IMG/VR virus record: IMGVR_UViG_3300034682_000176
Location: 124,001 to 188,000 of that record
Source: a virus
Strand: one strand, 5' to 3'
Length of the DNA stretch: 64,000 bases
This document shows, piece by piece, positions 1-8,533 of this stretch. The position numbers were made by a program, and so were the translations under genes. The number at the start of each line of letters is the position of its first letter. The stretch's first letter is position 1. Under the pieces are notes generated by a model that did no database searches, had not been told where the DNA came from, and was given only the letters and a program-made list of their open reading frames with translations.

Positions 1-2
1 AC

Positions 3-1214
3 AGCAAGCTTCCCATGATCCTGGCTGACGAAGGCATGGAGAAGATGGATGCCGAGTACCTGATGAACTACGGCGTGCGCAAGGTTGACCGATTGCTGAC
101 AGTGATGGACCGTATCGGTTTCAAGGGTGTAGGCAAGCTCAACGACAACGACGGCCTGCCAATGCTGACGGAAAAGGTTCGTGCCTTTGCCACGATGCAC
201 GGTGGTGACACCCATCACCCTCTGGCCAAACTCAAAGCTGATGCCATGGAGCTGCAGCAGTTTGCGCTGAGTGTGGTGACTTCCAGCTTCGAGCACCTGG
301 TCAACGATCCGCGTGAACTGCCTGAAGAGGTCTACCAAGCCATCCACGATGCGTTCAACCACGCCCAGATGGGTGAAGGTTTTGCCATCCGAAGCCTGGA
401 GCCCCACAACTCTGGTCGTGACGGCTTGCCCAAGAACGCCAACATTTTCCTGGCACATTCGGCCACAGGCGCTGCCTTGGTGAGCGGTCACATCGGCACC
501 AACACCTACGTGCGTAACCTGATTGCACCTCCAGCTTCTTTCAAGTCGCTGCAAGGCATGCATGACTTCTACAAGAGCCGCATTGCCAAGACCAAGGTGC
601 AAGTGGCAGACCGTACATTGGACAAGACCAACGACTTGATCATGAAGTTGCTGGGTGTGTTGTCCAAGGACTTCAGCAAGATGGTCGACAACGTCTCCGC
701 AGCTGCCAAGAATAGCGCCAGTCGTGATCTGGCCGAGTTGATGGTCGCTGCCAGCAACCGCGGTATGACAGCAACTTCCATCATGAACACCGTCATGAAC
801 AAGTTCCAAGATGTGGACCTCAGCTCGATGGTGACTGACCCGGACTACGGTGATGTGTTCCAGCGCTTCATGCAAATGCCCATCCAAGACAACGACTACT
901 ACCGTCGTCAGGTGCGCCAAGCCTTTGAAGAAAAGCTGCGCACTCTGATGAACAACTACGGCGCGTCGTTGGACCAGTTCAACATCTGGCTCGAAGAAGA
1001 GCTCTCTGGCGGCGCTCCCAGCCAGTCTCCCCAAGAGTTGCAAGAAGCCAAAGAAGTCATCAAAGACCTCAGCCGCATTCTGACCAACTTGCTGACCAAC
1101 CTGCAATCCATCCTGCGCTTTGTGATGACTTCGGTCTACGGGGTCTATACCGAGCTGCGTTACGAATTCGTTCGTTACCTGTACCTGAGTGCCCAACGCT
1201 ACCGCGTCACTTAA
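3..1214 (+). CDS. Unknown protein, probable virion component (5' end outside window)
   Basis: The reading frame is open to the left edge of the window, so the true start lies upstream and at least 403 residues are visible. The protein is soluble, largely helical, with a C-terminal helical stretch rich in Leu, Asn and Thr (roughly the last 60 residues). I recognise no catalytic motif. It precedes a 577-residue structural-type gene in the same orientation and ends just before a hairpin. A virion or internal head protein role is inferred from neighbourhood only. Confidence 0.8.
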   Translation, partial: SKLPMILADEGMEKMDAEYLMNYGVRKVDRLLTVMDRIGFKGVGKLNDNDGLPMLTEKVRAFATMHGGDTHHPLAKLKADAMELQQFALSVVTSSFEHLVNDPRELPEEVYQAIHDAFNHAQMGEGFAIRSLEPHNSGRDGLPKNANIFLAHSATGAALVSGHIGTNTYVRNLIAPPASFKSLQGMHDFYKSRIAKTKVQVADRTLDKTNDLIMKLLGVLSKDFSKMVDNVSAAAKNSASRDLAELMVAASNRGMTATSIMNTVMNKFQDVDLSSMVTDPDYGDVFQRFMQMPIQDNDYYRRQVRQAFEEKLRTLMNNYGASLDQFNIWLEEELSGGAPSQSPQELQEAKEVIKDLSRILTNLLTNLQSILRFVMTSVYGVYTELRYEFVRYLYLSAQRYRVT

Positions 1215-1224
1215 AGCCTTGACC

Positions 1225-1268
1225 TACCTCTGAAGCTCACAAGGCTTCAGAGGTATGGTTTGATTCCC
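1225..1268 (+). terminator. Intergenic hairpin terminator
   Basis: A 12-base-pair stem (1225-1236 with 1244-1255) with a seven-base loop is followed by a T-rich stretch. It lies between the first two genes and would end or attenuate transcription from the left. Confidence 0.6.
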
Positions 1269-1290
1269 TTTTGGCTAAAGGACAACCAAC

Positions 1291-3024
1291 ATGCCTGTCG
1301 CATTCATCCCGCTGGAAGAGACCAACCGAACCATCTTGTCGGCTTCATATTACAAGATCATTCAGCAGGTCCTTCACCAAACCAACGTTCCCTACGGGAC
1401 TTTGATTGCCATGCACAAAGGCATGGAGATCAACCCCACCGATAATCAATCGAATATGACCAGCCAGCAGCTGTCCAACTTGCCCTCTACGGTGGCACAG
1501 CGCCGGGTCAAGGTGGACATTGCGGAAGAGTACAACGAAGATGCATTGGGTACCACAGCGGTGAGCTACAAAGATGCGCCACCGATCTTTGTGGACCCGC
1601 AAATCGACCTGTTGATTTACCCGGTGTTTGTTAGCACCGACGTCACACTGCAGATCAGCTACACCACGCCCAGCAAGACCGAAGCCAACAAGCTGCGTGA
1701 TGAGCTGCGTATCAAGTTGTCCCAGATGCGCAACATCCTTCACCACGAGGTGGAGTACGACATCTTGCTACCGCTGGAGGCACAAGAGATCATCGCAGAT
1801 TGCCACCAGTTGAAAAACCGGCTGTATCCGATGGAGCTGAGCGAGTACTTTCACACCTTCGCCACTCGTCAGACGTACATGCTCACCGACACCGCCAACC
1901 CTGACAACGCACAGATTGCGATCCGTGAGCGCCAGGTCCGTATCGTGGGTCGTTTTGACTTCAACCCCATGCCTGAAGCGGTGGAAGAAGACCGTGACAA
2001 CAACACCTACCGCTTGACAATTCCCTACAAGTTCACCATGGAAGTGGCACGCGGCATGTGTGTCAGCTACAACCCCACGGTGTGTAACAAACTGATGCCA
2101 TCCAGGTACCTCAAGTGGGTACAGGAAAACAAGATCAAGACCCGTGAAGAGTACTCCCGCAATCTGAGCTACACCCAAAGCGGCAGTGCGCTCAGTCACT
2201 TTGAAGCCCATCGCCAGTTGGACTATCGCATCCAAAACAAACTTCCACTGAACTTGCCATTGTTCGATGAGTTTCCCTTGCGACAAGGTCATCGCGGCTA
2301 CGTGATCACCACGACGTTCATGACTGCCGTCAACGAAGACGACCGCCGCACGCTCTTTAACCTGAAAGAGATTCCCGACTTCTACATGAATGAGCAGTTG
2401 CTGGAATTCATCCGTGCCGGTGAAGCTCCTTACGTGGTGCGTCCTTACCAGTCCTTGTTTTACTTTGGACTGCACTACCCCGACCGCTACTTTGACTTTG
2501 ACTGCCTGGAGATCTCCAGTGACTATGTGGTCAAGTCCAACGTCAAACTACCACTGGACAAACCCACCCGGGTGTCTTTCAGTGTGTTGGGCGATCCAGC
2601 TTTTGTCACCAAGGAAATGGTCGATCGTTGGTACAAGAACAAAGCCATGGTGCTGCTGTACCTGCGCGAGTTCATTGAAGTGCTCAACAACTACAAGCAC
2701 GAGTTGCGTGATGTGTTGGCAGACGATATGTCGTTCCAACTGTTGGTCTTGCGGTTCTTGCAAAAGGGCATCATCGACAAAGATGCTGAATTCTTGGACA
2801 AAGCCTTGAAGATCTGCAGCTTGGACAACCTGGTGTATGAACGCTTGATCAACTTGCTCAAGATCAAACACACTAGCACGTTCAACCAGCTTACCCAGTT
2901 GGTCGATATTGGCAACACCAATCTCCACAAGACCATCCCTCCGATTGGAGATGATGCTGGCGAGATCATGGCCATGCACACGGTGATGACAGCCTACACC
3001 GAAGCTCACCGCAAACCACAATGA
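1291..3024 (+). CDS. Unknown protein, probable phiKZ-like virion structural protein
   Basis: This 577-residue protein has no signal peptide or membrane segment and a mixed alpha/beta composition. The start is an ATG 22 bases after a short purine-rich AAAGGA site. Its size, position upstream of baseplate- and capsid-type genes and lack of enzyme motifs fit a structural protein, but this is contextual. It ends four bases before a strong terminator, closing the transcription unit. Confidence 0.75.
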   Translation: MPVAFIPLEETNRTILSASYYKIIQQVLHQTNVPYGTLIAMHKGMEINPTDNQSNMTSQQLSNLPSTVAQRRVKVDIAEEYNEDALGTTAVSYKDAPPIFVDPQIDLLIYPVFVSTDVTLQISYTTPSKTEANKLRDELRIKLSQMRNILHHEVEYDILLPLEAQEIIADCHQLKNRLYPMELSEYFHTFATRQTYMLTDTANPDNAQIAIRERQVRIVGRFDFNPMPEAVEEDRDNNTYRLTIPYKFTMEVARGMCVSYNPTVCNKLMPSRYLKWVQENKIKTREEYSRNLSYTQSGSALSHFEAHRQLDYRIQNKLPLNLPLFDEFPLRQGHRGYVITTTFMTAVNEDDRRTLFNLKEIPDFYMNEQLLEFIRAGEAPYVVRPYQSLFYFGLHYPDRYFDFDCLEISSDYVVKSNVKLPLDKPTRVSFSVLGDPAFVTKEMVDRWYKNKAMVLLYLREFIEVLNNYKHELRDVLADDMSFQLLVLRFLQKGIIDKDAEFLDKALKICSLDNLVYERLINLLKIKHTSTFNQLTQLVDIGNTNLHKTIPPIGDDAGEIMAMHTVMTAYTEAHRKPQ

Positions 3025-3028
3025 ACCA

Positions 3029-3066
3029 GACCATCACCGATTGAAAAATCGGTGGTGGTCTTTTCA
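3029..3066 (+). terminator. Rho-independent terminator
   Basis: A 14-base-pair stem with one wobble pair (3029-3042 with 3047-3060), a four-base loop and a run of T residues directly follow the stop codon of the 577-residue gene. Confidence 0.85.
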
Positions 3067-3106
3067 CGCTTTCAGTAATTTCAGTGACTTTGATGAAAAG
3101 TTAACT

Positions 3107-3123
3107 ACACATATACAAAGTGT
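3107..3123 (+). promoter_or_regulatory. Phage promoter element (ACAYATATANNNNRYGA family)
   Basis: The element reads ACACATATA, a four-base spacer, then GTGT. It sits just after a terminator and 50 bases upstream of the 3157 start codon, the same arrangement seen at eight other sites in the window. Promoter function is inferred from recurrence and placement. Confidence 0.75.
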
Positions 3124-3156
3124 AATCCCCTCTGTTTACCTAAGGAGTTTAAGACC

Positions 3157-3522
3157 ATGCGCTATATCGAAGCCCTGCACTACAATTGCACCGAAGAAGG
3201 TTTTTACCTGATGATGAATCCGGTTTACGACCGTGCTGAATCTGTTCGTGCATTTGGTCCTTTCAGCACGCTGCAAGAAGCTGCCAACTACCACAACAGC
3301 CAGCTGATCCGTGACGAGGATGGCAAACCAACTCGCAAGAGTGTCGACGGTGACCCTTACATCCGTTCGTTCATCCAAGGGCCTTTGGTCAACATGAACC
3401 CGCTGGAAGATCTTGAACTGATCGGTATTGTGGGTTCGTTCAACCACGGTATCGTTCAAGCGCGCCCGGTGCGTGCCCTTCACTGGTTCCCCGGTAACCA
3501 AGTTGTCCCACCACAGCTTTGA
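3157..3522 (+). CDS. Small protein of unknown function
   Basis: A 121-residue soluble protein and the first gene of a five-gene unit (3157-5317) under a conserved promoter element. It has an AAGGAGTTT ribosome-binding site ten bases upstream of the ATG. I recognise no domain. The downstream gene starts nine bases after its stop codon. Confidence 0.75.
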   Translation: MRYIEALHYNCTEEGFYLMMNPVYDRAESVRAFGPFSTLQEAANYHNSQLIRDEDGKPTRKSVDGDPYIRSFIQGPLVNMNPLEDLELIGIVGSFNHGIVQARPVRALHWFPGNQVVPPQL

Positions 3523-3531
3523 GGTGTTCTT

Positions 3532-4041
3532 ATGATTGCACAAAACCCCATCTTCTACGTTGACATTGTCACAGGACAGTACTACGTGTTGTCCACCAGT
3601 TTGTCCATGTTTGGACTCAAGTACTTGCACATCCCAACCAAGATCATGGAAAAGGTTCATGCTGGCTTGATCCGCCGCCGCAAGAACCTGTACGCCAACT
3701 TGCAGCAGATGGACAAGAACTTCTACGTGTGGGTGGAAACCAATCCCGGCGGTGGATTTCGCCGCATTACCCCAACCAACCCCACTTACAGCTTGGATGC
3801 TGTGCGTGAAATCCGCAAGCGCTTCTTGGATGAAATTGAGCGCAACATGGTGGATGCCGTGCAGCTGGAGTACCATTTGAACCCGACCGATCTTGAAGTC
3901 AGTGTGTTTTTGGGGTATCCCGATCTGAACGGGCTTTTCAAACAAACTCTGTTGAAACCGTTCACGGGTTCGTCAACGAACTTTAAAACCCTGGACCGCG
4001 GACAGTTCTTTATTGTCGGCGAAGAAGAGGTAGCAAAATGA
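3532..4041 (+). CDS. Protein of unknown function
   Basis: A 169-residue protein, start at ATG 3532 with a GAGGTG ribosome-binding site. Its stop codon overlaps the next start by four bases (ATGA), which implies translational coupling. No recognised motif; no membrane segment. It is part of the 3157-5317 unit, whose genes are all small and unrecognised. Confidence 0.75.
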   Translation: MIAQNPIFYVDIVTGQYYVLSTSLSMFGLKYLHIPTKIMEKVHAGLIRRRKNLYANLQQMDKNFYVWVETNPGGGFRRITPTNPTYSLDAVREIRKRFLDEIERNMVDAVQLEYHLNPTDLEVSVFLGYPDLNGLFKQTLLKPFTGSSTNFKTLDRGQFFIVGEEEVAK

Positions 4042-4514
4042 CAATCATCTATTCTCAATTGGCGAAAACACCAGGCGGTAACTACTTGGTGATGCCGAGG
4101 TACGGAGCACCCAACAACAGCCAGTACTCGGTTTTCCGATTCGCTCTGAACGACGAGCAATCCAAAGCCGTCGAAGCCACGTTGGAAGACTTGCGCAAAA
4201 CGTGTTGGGATGTGGCGATCCGTCTCGGTGCTTCTGAAAAGGTGAGTTATCAAGGTAACCCCAAATATGCCTACGCCAACCTGATGTGCGACTCTTTGGC
4301 ACTGATCCATTTGTCGGTGCAAATGTTGGTCACAGATGACCTGCATCACCACCGGGTCCATTTGGTGATTCCCACCTTGGATGGTTCCAAGACTTGGGAT
4401 CTGGGTAACATGGAATCCGTGATGACTGCGGTTGACGACCCAGTCAGTCTGGAATCCCCAGATGCAGACCACTACCCAGAAGCTCCCGAAGATCCTCTGC
4501 CATGGGAGTACTAA
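4038..4514 (+). CDS. Protein of unknown function
   Basis: A 158-residue protein whose ATG overlaps the upstream stop codon. The sequence is soluble with an acidic, proline-containing C-terminus. I recognise no family. It is translationally coupled with its upstream neighbour and closely spaced to the next gene. Confidence 0.72.
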   Translation: MTIIYSQLAKTPGGNYLVMPRYGAPNNSQYSVFRFALNDEQSKAVEATLEDLRKTCWDVAIRLGASEKVSYQGNPKYAYANLMCDSLALIHLSVQMLVTDDLHHHRVHLVIPTLDGSKTWDLGNMESVMTAVDDPVSLESPDADHYPEAPEDPLPWEY

Positions 4515-4517
4515 GAC

Positions 4518-4958
4518 GTGATCTTGTTTCCCATCGAAGTGATTCATATCAAAGAACCGGACCTGCTGATCTTTGCTGACCACCAGTACCGCGACTGTGC
4601 AACAGCCTATCGGTTGCGTGAGAATCATAGCGACCGCCAGGTGTTGCAGATCCTGCGCAACTGCACAGCGACTCGTGAGCACTTTGTGGATGCCTTCCAC
4701 GACCTGCAAGCGTACATCCGGTACATTGGTTCGGACCCTTTGCTCAGCGAAGAGGCTCGTGCCAATAAAAGGGGTGGTTACTCAGCTGTCTCCATGATGG
4801 TTCATGATTGCGTGGACCAAAAGCTGTTGCTGCAAGGAGGTGTTGAAGTGGACCCAGTCACATTGACGCCGACATACTGGTTGCTGGCACGCGGTTTTGT
4901 TCAAGACGCTCGCTACGAGCTGGTGCCTTTACACAAAGCGTGGGAGGCAGGACAATGA
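4518..4958 (+). CDS. Protein of unknown function, probable GTG start
   Basis: A 146-residue protein. The best start is a GTG four bases after the previous stop codon; no good ATG or clear Shine-Dalgarno is nearby, so the exact start is uncertain. Charged and soluble, no recognised domain. The stop overlaps the next ATG by four bases. Confidence 0.65.
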   Translation: MILFPIEVIHIKEPDLLIFADHQYRDCATAYRLRENHSDRQVLQILRNCTATREHFVDAFHDLQAYIRYIGSDPLLSEEARANKRGGYSAVSMMVHDCVDQKLLLQGGVEVDPVTLTPTYWLLARGFVQDARYELVPLHKAWEAGQ

Positions 4959-5317
4959 CCCAGTTCAACGCCCAGTTGCTACAGACCGACAAAGGCGCCT
5001 TTGTGAACTTTGAAAGTCTGACGGTTAGTTTGTGGATCAAACTGCCCGAAGCGATCGTTCAGGAAATCAGCGACATGGTCACTCAGGAACAACAAGTTCT
5101 TGAGCGACTGCGTGTTGAAAAACCTGAATTGCACCGCATGGTCTACTTCAAGAAGTTGGGGGCTACACCGCTGAAGGTGGTGTTGCGTTCGACCGAAGAA
5201 GTGACCATGCTCAGCTTTGTGCTGGAGTGTCAAACAGCGTGTGCCAACAAGAGTTGGGAGTTGGAGCCTATCAGCGGGTTCCAACGCTACCACATCCGTG
5301 CGCATACCTATGCTTAA
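4955..5317 (+). CDS. Small protein of unknown function
   Basis: A 120-residue protein whose ATG at 4955 overlaps the upstream stop codon and has a GGGAGG ribosome-binding site, which favours it over an upstream in-frame GTG. Last gene of the 3157-5317 unit, followed by a strong terminator. No recognised motif. Confidence 0.72.
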   Translation: MTQFNAQLLQTDKGAFVNFESLTVSLWIKLPEAIVQEISDMVTQEQQVLERLRVEKPELHRMVYFKKLGATPLKVVLRSTEEVTMLSFVLECQTACANKSWELEPISGFQRYHIRAHTYA

Positions 5318-5322
5318 TCGAG

Positions 5323-5370
5323 AGACCACCCCTACCTCCTGACGGAAGTAGGGGTGGTCTTTTCTTTTGC
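5323..5370 (+). terminator. Rho-independent terminator
   Basis: A perfect 13-base-pair stem (5323-5335 with 5348-5360) followed directly by TTTTCTTTT closes the preceding five-gene unit. Confidence 0.9.
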
Positions 5371-5383
5371 TTTTATTTCAGTT

Positions 5384-5400
5384 ACATATATACAAAGTGA
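5384..5400 (+). promoter_or_regulatory. Phage promoter element
   Basis: ACATATATA, spacer CAAA, GTGA: an exact match to the window-wide consensus. It follows a terminator by 14 bases and precedes the small genes at 5469 and 5718. Confidence 0.8.
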
Positions 5401-5468
5401 CATAAACCCCTTGTATTTATAGCCCACTGTTGTTTGTGGGTGGTACAAAGGTAGTTGTGGAGTTTGCT

Positions 5469-5675
5469 ATGTTGGCTTTTGAAATCATGGACCGTATTGA
5501 AACCGTCGTTGGCACAATGTCTTTTCGCATTGAAAAGAAGACAGGCCGCGAAGTGATCGAGGTTGGGGCAACCTTGACTGATGAACAATTGGACCAAGCG
5601 CTGGCATCTGTGGCTGGCAAGATTGGCTCGATTGAGCACAGCCCCTTTAAGACCAGCATTGAACTGCTGGCCTGA
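5469..5675 (+). CDS. Small protein of unknown function
   Basis: A 68-residue protein starting at ATG 5469 with a TGGAG ribosome-binding site; in-frame sequence upstream lacks a convincing site. Mixed alpha/beta, soluble. It is the first gene after the promoter element at 5384. Confidence 0.6.
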   Translation: MLAFEIMDRIETVVGTMSFRIEKKTGREVIEVGATLTDEQLDQALASVAGKIGSIEHSPFKTSIELLA

Positions 5676-5717
5676 AACGTTTCCCCTATTCACCCTTTCC
5701 TTATCTCGGAGGTTATC

Positions 5718-5939
5718 ATGACAACTGCTAAAGAAGTGGCTCTGCAAGCCCTGCTCAAACTCGAAGACCTGGGTGTCTTTGTAAGCTTTTCCAACCTGTT
5801 TGCTACTGAACGTCTGGCTACGATCACCTTGACCAGCAACGAACGCCACGTGCTGCCTAAGCTGTGCGCTGAGCGCGGTTACTACTTTCACGACGAGATC
5901 AAAGATGGTCAAGTCATGGTTGCGTTTCGTGCGGTTTAA
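5718..5939 (+). CDS. Small protein of unknown function
   Basis: A 73-residue protein with a strong CGGAGG ribosome-binding site seven bases before the ATG. It ends immediately before a terminator. No recognised domain. Confidence 0.68.
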   Translation: MTTAKEVALQALLKLEDLGVFVSFSNLFATERLATITLTSNERHVLPKLCAERGYYFHDEIKDGQVMVAFRAV

Positions 5940-5945
5940 GCACAG

Positions 5946-5990
5946 AAAAACACCACCGCCTAAAAGCGTGTGGTGTTTTTCTTTTTTGTT
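5946..5990 (+). terminator. Rho-independent terminator
   Basis: A stem of about 14 pairs (5946-5959 with 5966-5980, one bulge) ends in TTTTT and CTTTTTTG. Confidence 0.82.
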
Positions 5991-6038
5991 TAGAGAATGT
6001 TGGGGATTTTGTGATACCTTTATGGACTAAGGACTGCC

Positions 6039-7409
6039 ATGTCGATCTTCCAACTCCAACCAGATTCGCCCGCTGTTAGTAACATCGAGAGCGTACCTAC
6101 TGCGTTGCAAAAGCCCCGCGATTCGCTGTTCACGCCTTTGTTCCCTGAAGCCCAGGCGGACTCTTTGCTCAAGTACGTCGAAGGCTACCCTTGGACTTGC
6201 TACTTCTACGGTCAGTTGGTTGCCCAGTCCAACAGCCTGGAGCACTTTGACCCTGGCACACCCAACATGACTCAGCCGGTCTACGAGATCAAGAACATGA
6301 TCTTGCAGGTCACCTCTCCCTTAACCCCCAATTACGACCCGGCCAGCGGAAGCACCACTTCGACAGGTTCGGCGCTGGTACCATTGGGGGTTAAACCCAA
6401 CACAGGCGATTCATTCATTGCCCAGATCGACACCGGCGAAGATGCGATCTTTGTGATCAACAGCGTTGAGCGTACCACGTACCGCAAGAGTGCGATGTAC
6501 ATCATCAACTACAGCCTGTACACCTACGTCTCGGCACAGCCAGAGTTTGTGGAAGCTTTAAACAAACGCGTCCAGCAGACGTTCTACTTCAACAAGGACG
6601 CCAACTACTTCAACCGTGATCTACTGTTGTCGCCCAGCGTGCACCACGCCAATGAACGCCTGAAGGAATTCATGCGTGAATCGCAGCAGTACTACATGCA
6701 AACGTTCAGCGACAAGGTAGCTGGCACCATTGTGCTGCCCGGTGTCTCTCGCACGCTGTACGACCCGCTGCTGCTACAGTTCCTGGGTCGCTTTATCGAC
6801 CATGAAGTCAAGGCTTCACACCCATGGTTCCAGTACACCTGGGACAATCGTTATCTGCAACAAAAGTCGATCTTGGACTTGCTGATGACTCGCAACCCGT
6901 CCATGGTGAATGTCATCAACACCGACTACAGCTTTACCTCAACAGCCCAGCTCAAGGGTCCTGCTCGGTTTGGTAACATCTTCCACACCACGGTGGACTA
7001 CGTGCTGTACCCCAAGAATCCAACGACCATGTTGGACGTGGACACGCTGCATTTCCATGGCCCTGCGGAAACTTTCTCTCCCATCCACCAAAACTCCAAA
7101 GCGTACTTTGAGAGCGACCTGACAGTGCACTCCGGCAACACTGAAGTGGGTGTGGAAAAGAAACTGTTGCACTCGCTGTTCGAGCAAGACTGCTACATCG
7201 TCTCCCCAGCGTTCTACCCATTTTTCAAGTCCAACATTGAACCAGAAGCCGTCAGCTTTGTGGAAGTGTTGATTGCGCGCTTCATTCGCCGAGAGGCCAT
7301 TGCGCGGGAAGACTTGCTGAAGGTGGTGGAGAGTTTTTACAGCTGGAGCCCTATGCACCAGCTGTACCTTTTGCCTGTGATGTGGCTTATTATTCGTGCC
7401 ACTGTGTAA
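6039..7409 (+). CDS. Probable virion structural protein
   Basis: A 456-residue protein, ATG at 6039 with an AAGGA site. The N-terminal third is beta-rich with Ser/Thr/Gly-containing loops; the C-terminus ends in a hydrophobic helix. No enzymatic motif is visible. It opens a long run of co-directional genes leading to the major capsid protein with only short gaps, consistent with a structural operon. The specific role (tail or baseplate) is not determinable from sequence alone. Confidence 0.72.
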   Translation: MSIFQLQPDSPAVSNIESVPTALQKPRDSLFTPLFPEAQADSLLKYVEGYPWTCYFYGQLVAQSNSLEHFDPGTPNMTQPVYEIKNMILQVTSPLTPNYDPASGSTTSTGSALVPLGVKPNTGDSFIAQIDTGEDAIFVINSVERTTYRKSAMYIINYSLYTYVSAQPEFVEALNKRVQQTFYFNKDANYFNRDLLLSPSVHHANERLKEFMRESQQYYMQTFSDKVAGTIVLPGVSRTLYDPLLLQFLGRFIDHEVKASHPWFQYTWDNRYLQQKSILDLLMTRNPSMVNVINTDYSFTSTAQLKGPARFGNIFHTTVDYVLYPKNPTTMLDVDTLHFHGPAETFSPIHQNSKAYFESDLTVHSGNTEVGVEKKLLHSLFEQDCYIVSPAFYPFFKSNIEPEAVSFVEVLIARFIRREAIAREDLLKVVESFYSWSPMHQLYLLPVMWLIIRATV

Positions 7410-7450
7410 CCATTTGACAGACTCACTTTTAGAATTGAGAGATATTGACC

Positions 7451-7894
7451 ATGATCACTAATGCCCGTATCAAGCAGCTGCTGGAACTGAACCTGCGTGA
7501 TGAACGCATGACGGCATCGGCGCTGTTCATCCAGACCCTCATCGAGCGCAAGGTCCACGGCGGTGGCATTGAGCGCTACCGCATCAAAAACAAGACCACT
7601 GGTCAGTGGGTCACTTCGGTGGAACAATTCATCGCCGAGATCGATGAGACCCAGATCAAACTGGCGTATCCTTTCGAGGGTGAGAAACTGCAAGGTGACC
7701 GCGTCACTGGCTTCCTGGTGGACTTGTCCAACTTTGAAGTGCAGTGGCACTACGAAGCCAAATCGGACCGTCCATTCCTGACGTTCTTTGATGTGGGTAC
7801 ACAGCGCTACTTCCAGTTCTACCTGATCTACATGAGCGACGGGGATGAAATCATCCCACTGAAGATCAGCTACACCAAACTGGTGGGTGAGTAA
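7451..7894 (+). CDS. Unknown protein in structural operon
   Basis: A 147-residue protein. ATG 7451, preceded by a GAGAG site, is preferred over a TTG two codons earlier. Soluble, alpha/beta. It lies in the 6039-13665 run upstream of the capsid gene; the next gene begins 13 bases after its stop. Confidence 0.7.
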   Translation: MITNARIKQLLELNLRDERMTASALFIQTLIERKVHGGGIERYRIKNKTTGQWVTSVEQFIAEIDETQIKLAYPFEGEKLQGDRVTGFLVDLSNFEVQWHYEAKSDRPFLTFFDVGTQRYFQFYLIYMSDGDEIIPLKISYTKLVGE

Positions 7895-7907
7895 CCAGGA
7901 GTGAATC

Positions 7908-8450
7908 ATGGCCTTTTACAGTGAACACGCACCACGAATTTGGGATGATCTGTACACGGTGATGATTCCCGACCACGTCACCCTCGACCCCACCCACTTG
8001 CGTGTCTTTGGTACCTACTCTTCAGGGAACAAAGACGTTGACAAAATGATGGCGAACAACCTCACGACGGTGAAGATTCCCATCATCAAAATGGTTGAGT
8101 ACTACGACAACGGTATTGTGGTGGAAATCCCCAAGCGTGAAAGCATGTTGGCGATCCACCGCAGCATCGAGATGTACCTGTCTGAATGGCGGCACCACAT
8201 GGACACTGCCGTCAACTTGGACGTTCACAAGCACAAGGAGTTGGTGCTGAGTCTGGAGTCCTTGTCCAAACTCATCTACGGCAAAGCCTATCCGAATGAG
8301 GTTGTGATCAACCCCATGAAGGCAGTCAATATGGGTCTGCTCAACCCCATTGCCCAGATGCAGATCGACAAGCAACCGATTAGCAAGCCGGACTACGAAG
8401 GCATCGGTCGCCTGATCCGTCAGAAGACAAAAGTGGTTCAACGTTGGTAA
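7908..8450 (+). CDS. Unknown protein in structural operon
   Basis: A 180-residue soluble protein with a CAGGAGTG ribosome-binding site before the ATG. No recognised motif. A perfect 15-base-pair hairpin without a T-run separates it from the next gene, so processing or attenuation may set different levels of the two. Confidence 0.7.
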   Translation: MAFYSEHAPRIWDDLYTVMIPDHVTLDPTHLRVFGTYSSGNKDVDKMMANNLTTVKIPIIKMVEYYDNGIVVEIPKRESMLAIHRSIEMYLSEWRHHMDTAVNLDVHKHKELVLSLESLSKLIYGKAYPNEVVINPMKAVNMGLLNPIAQMQIDKQPISKPDYEGIGRLIRQKTKVVQRW

Positions 8451-8452
8451 AC

Positions 8453-8490
8453 CTACATGGAAAAAGGGGGAAACTCCTTTTTCCATGTAG
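8453..8490 (+). repeat. Perfect intercistronic inverted repeat
   Basis: Fifteen perfect pairs (8453-8467 with 8476-8490) enclose an eight-base loop. No T-run follows, so it is not a standard terminator; an mRNA-stability or processing hairpin is a plausible alternative. Confidence 0.7.
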
Positions 8491-8533
8491 ATCACCTTTC
8501 TTTGAGTAATTGTTTATTTCAAGAAAGCTGGCT

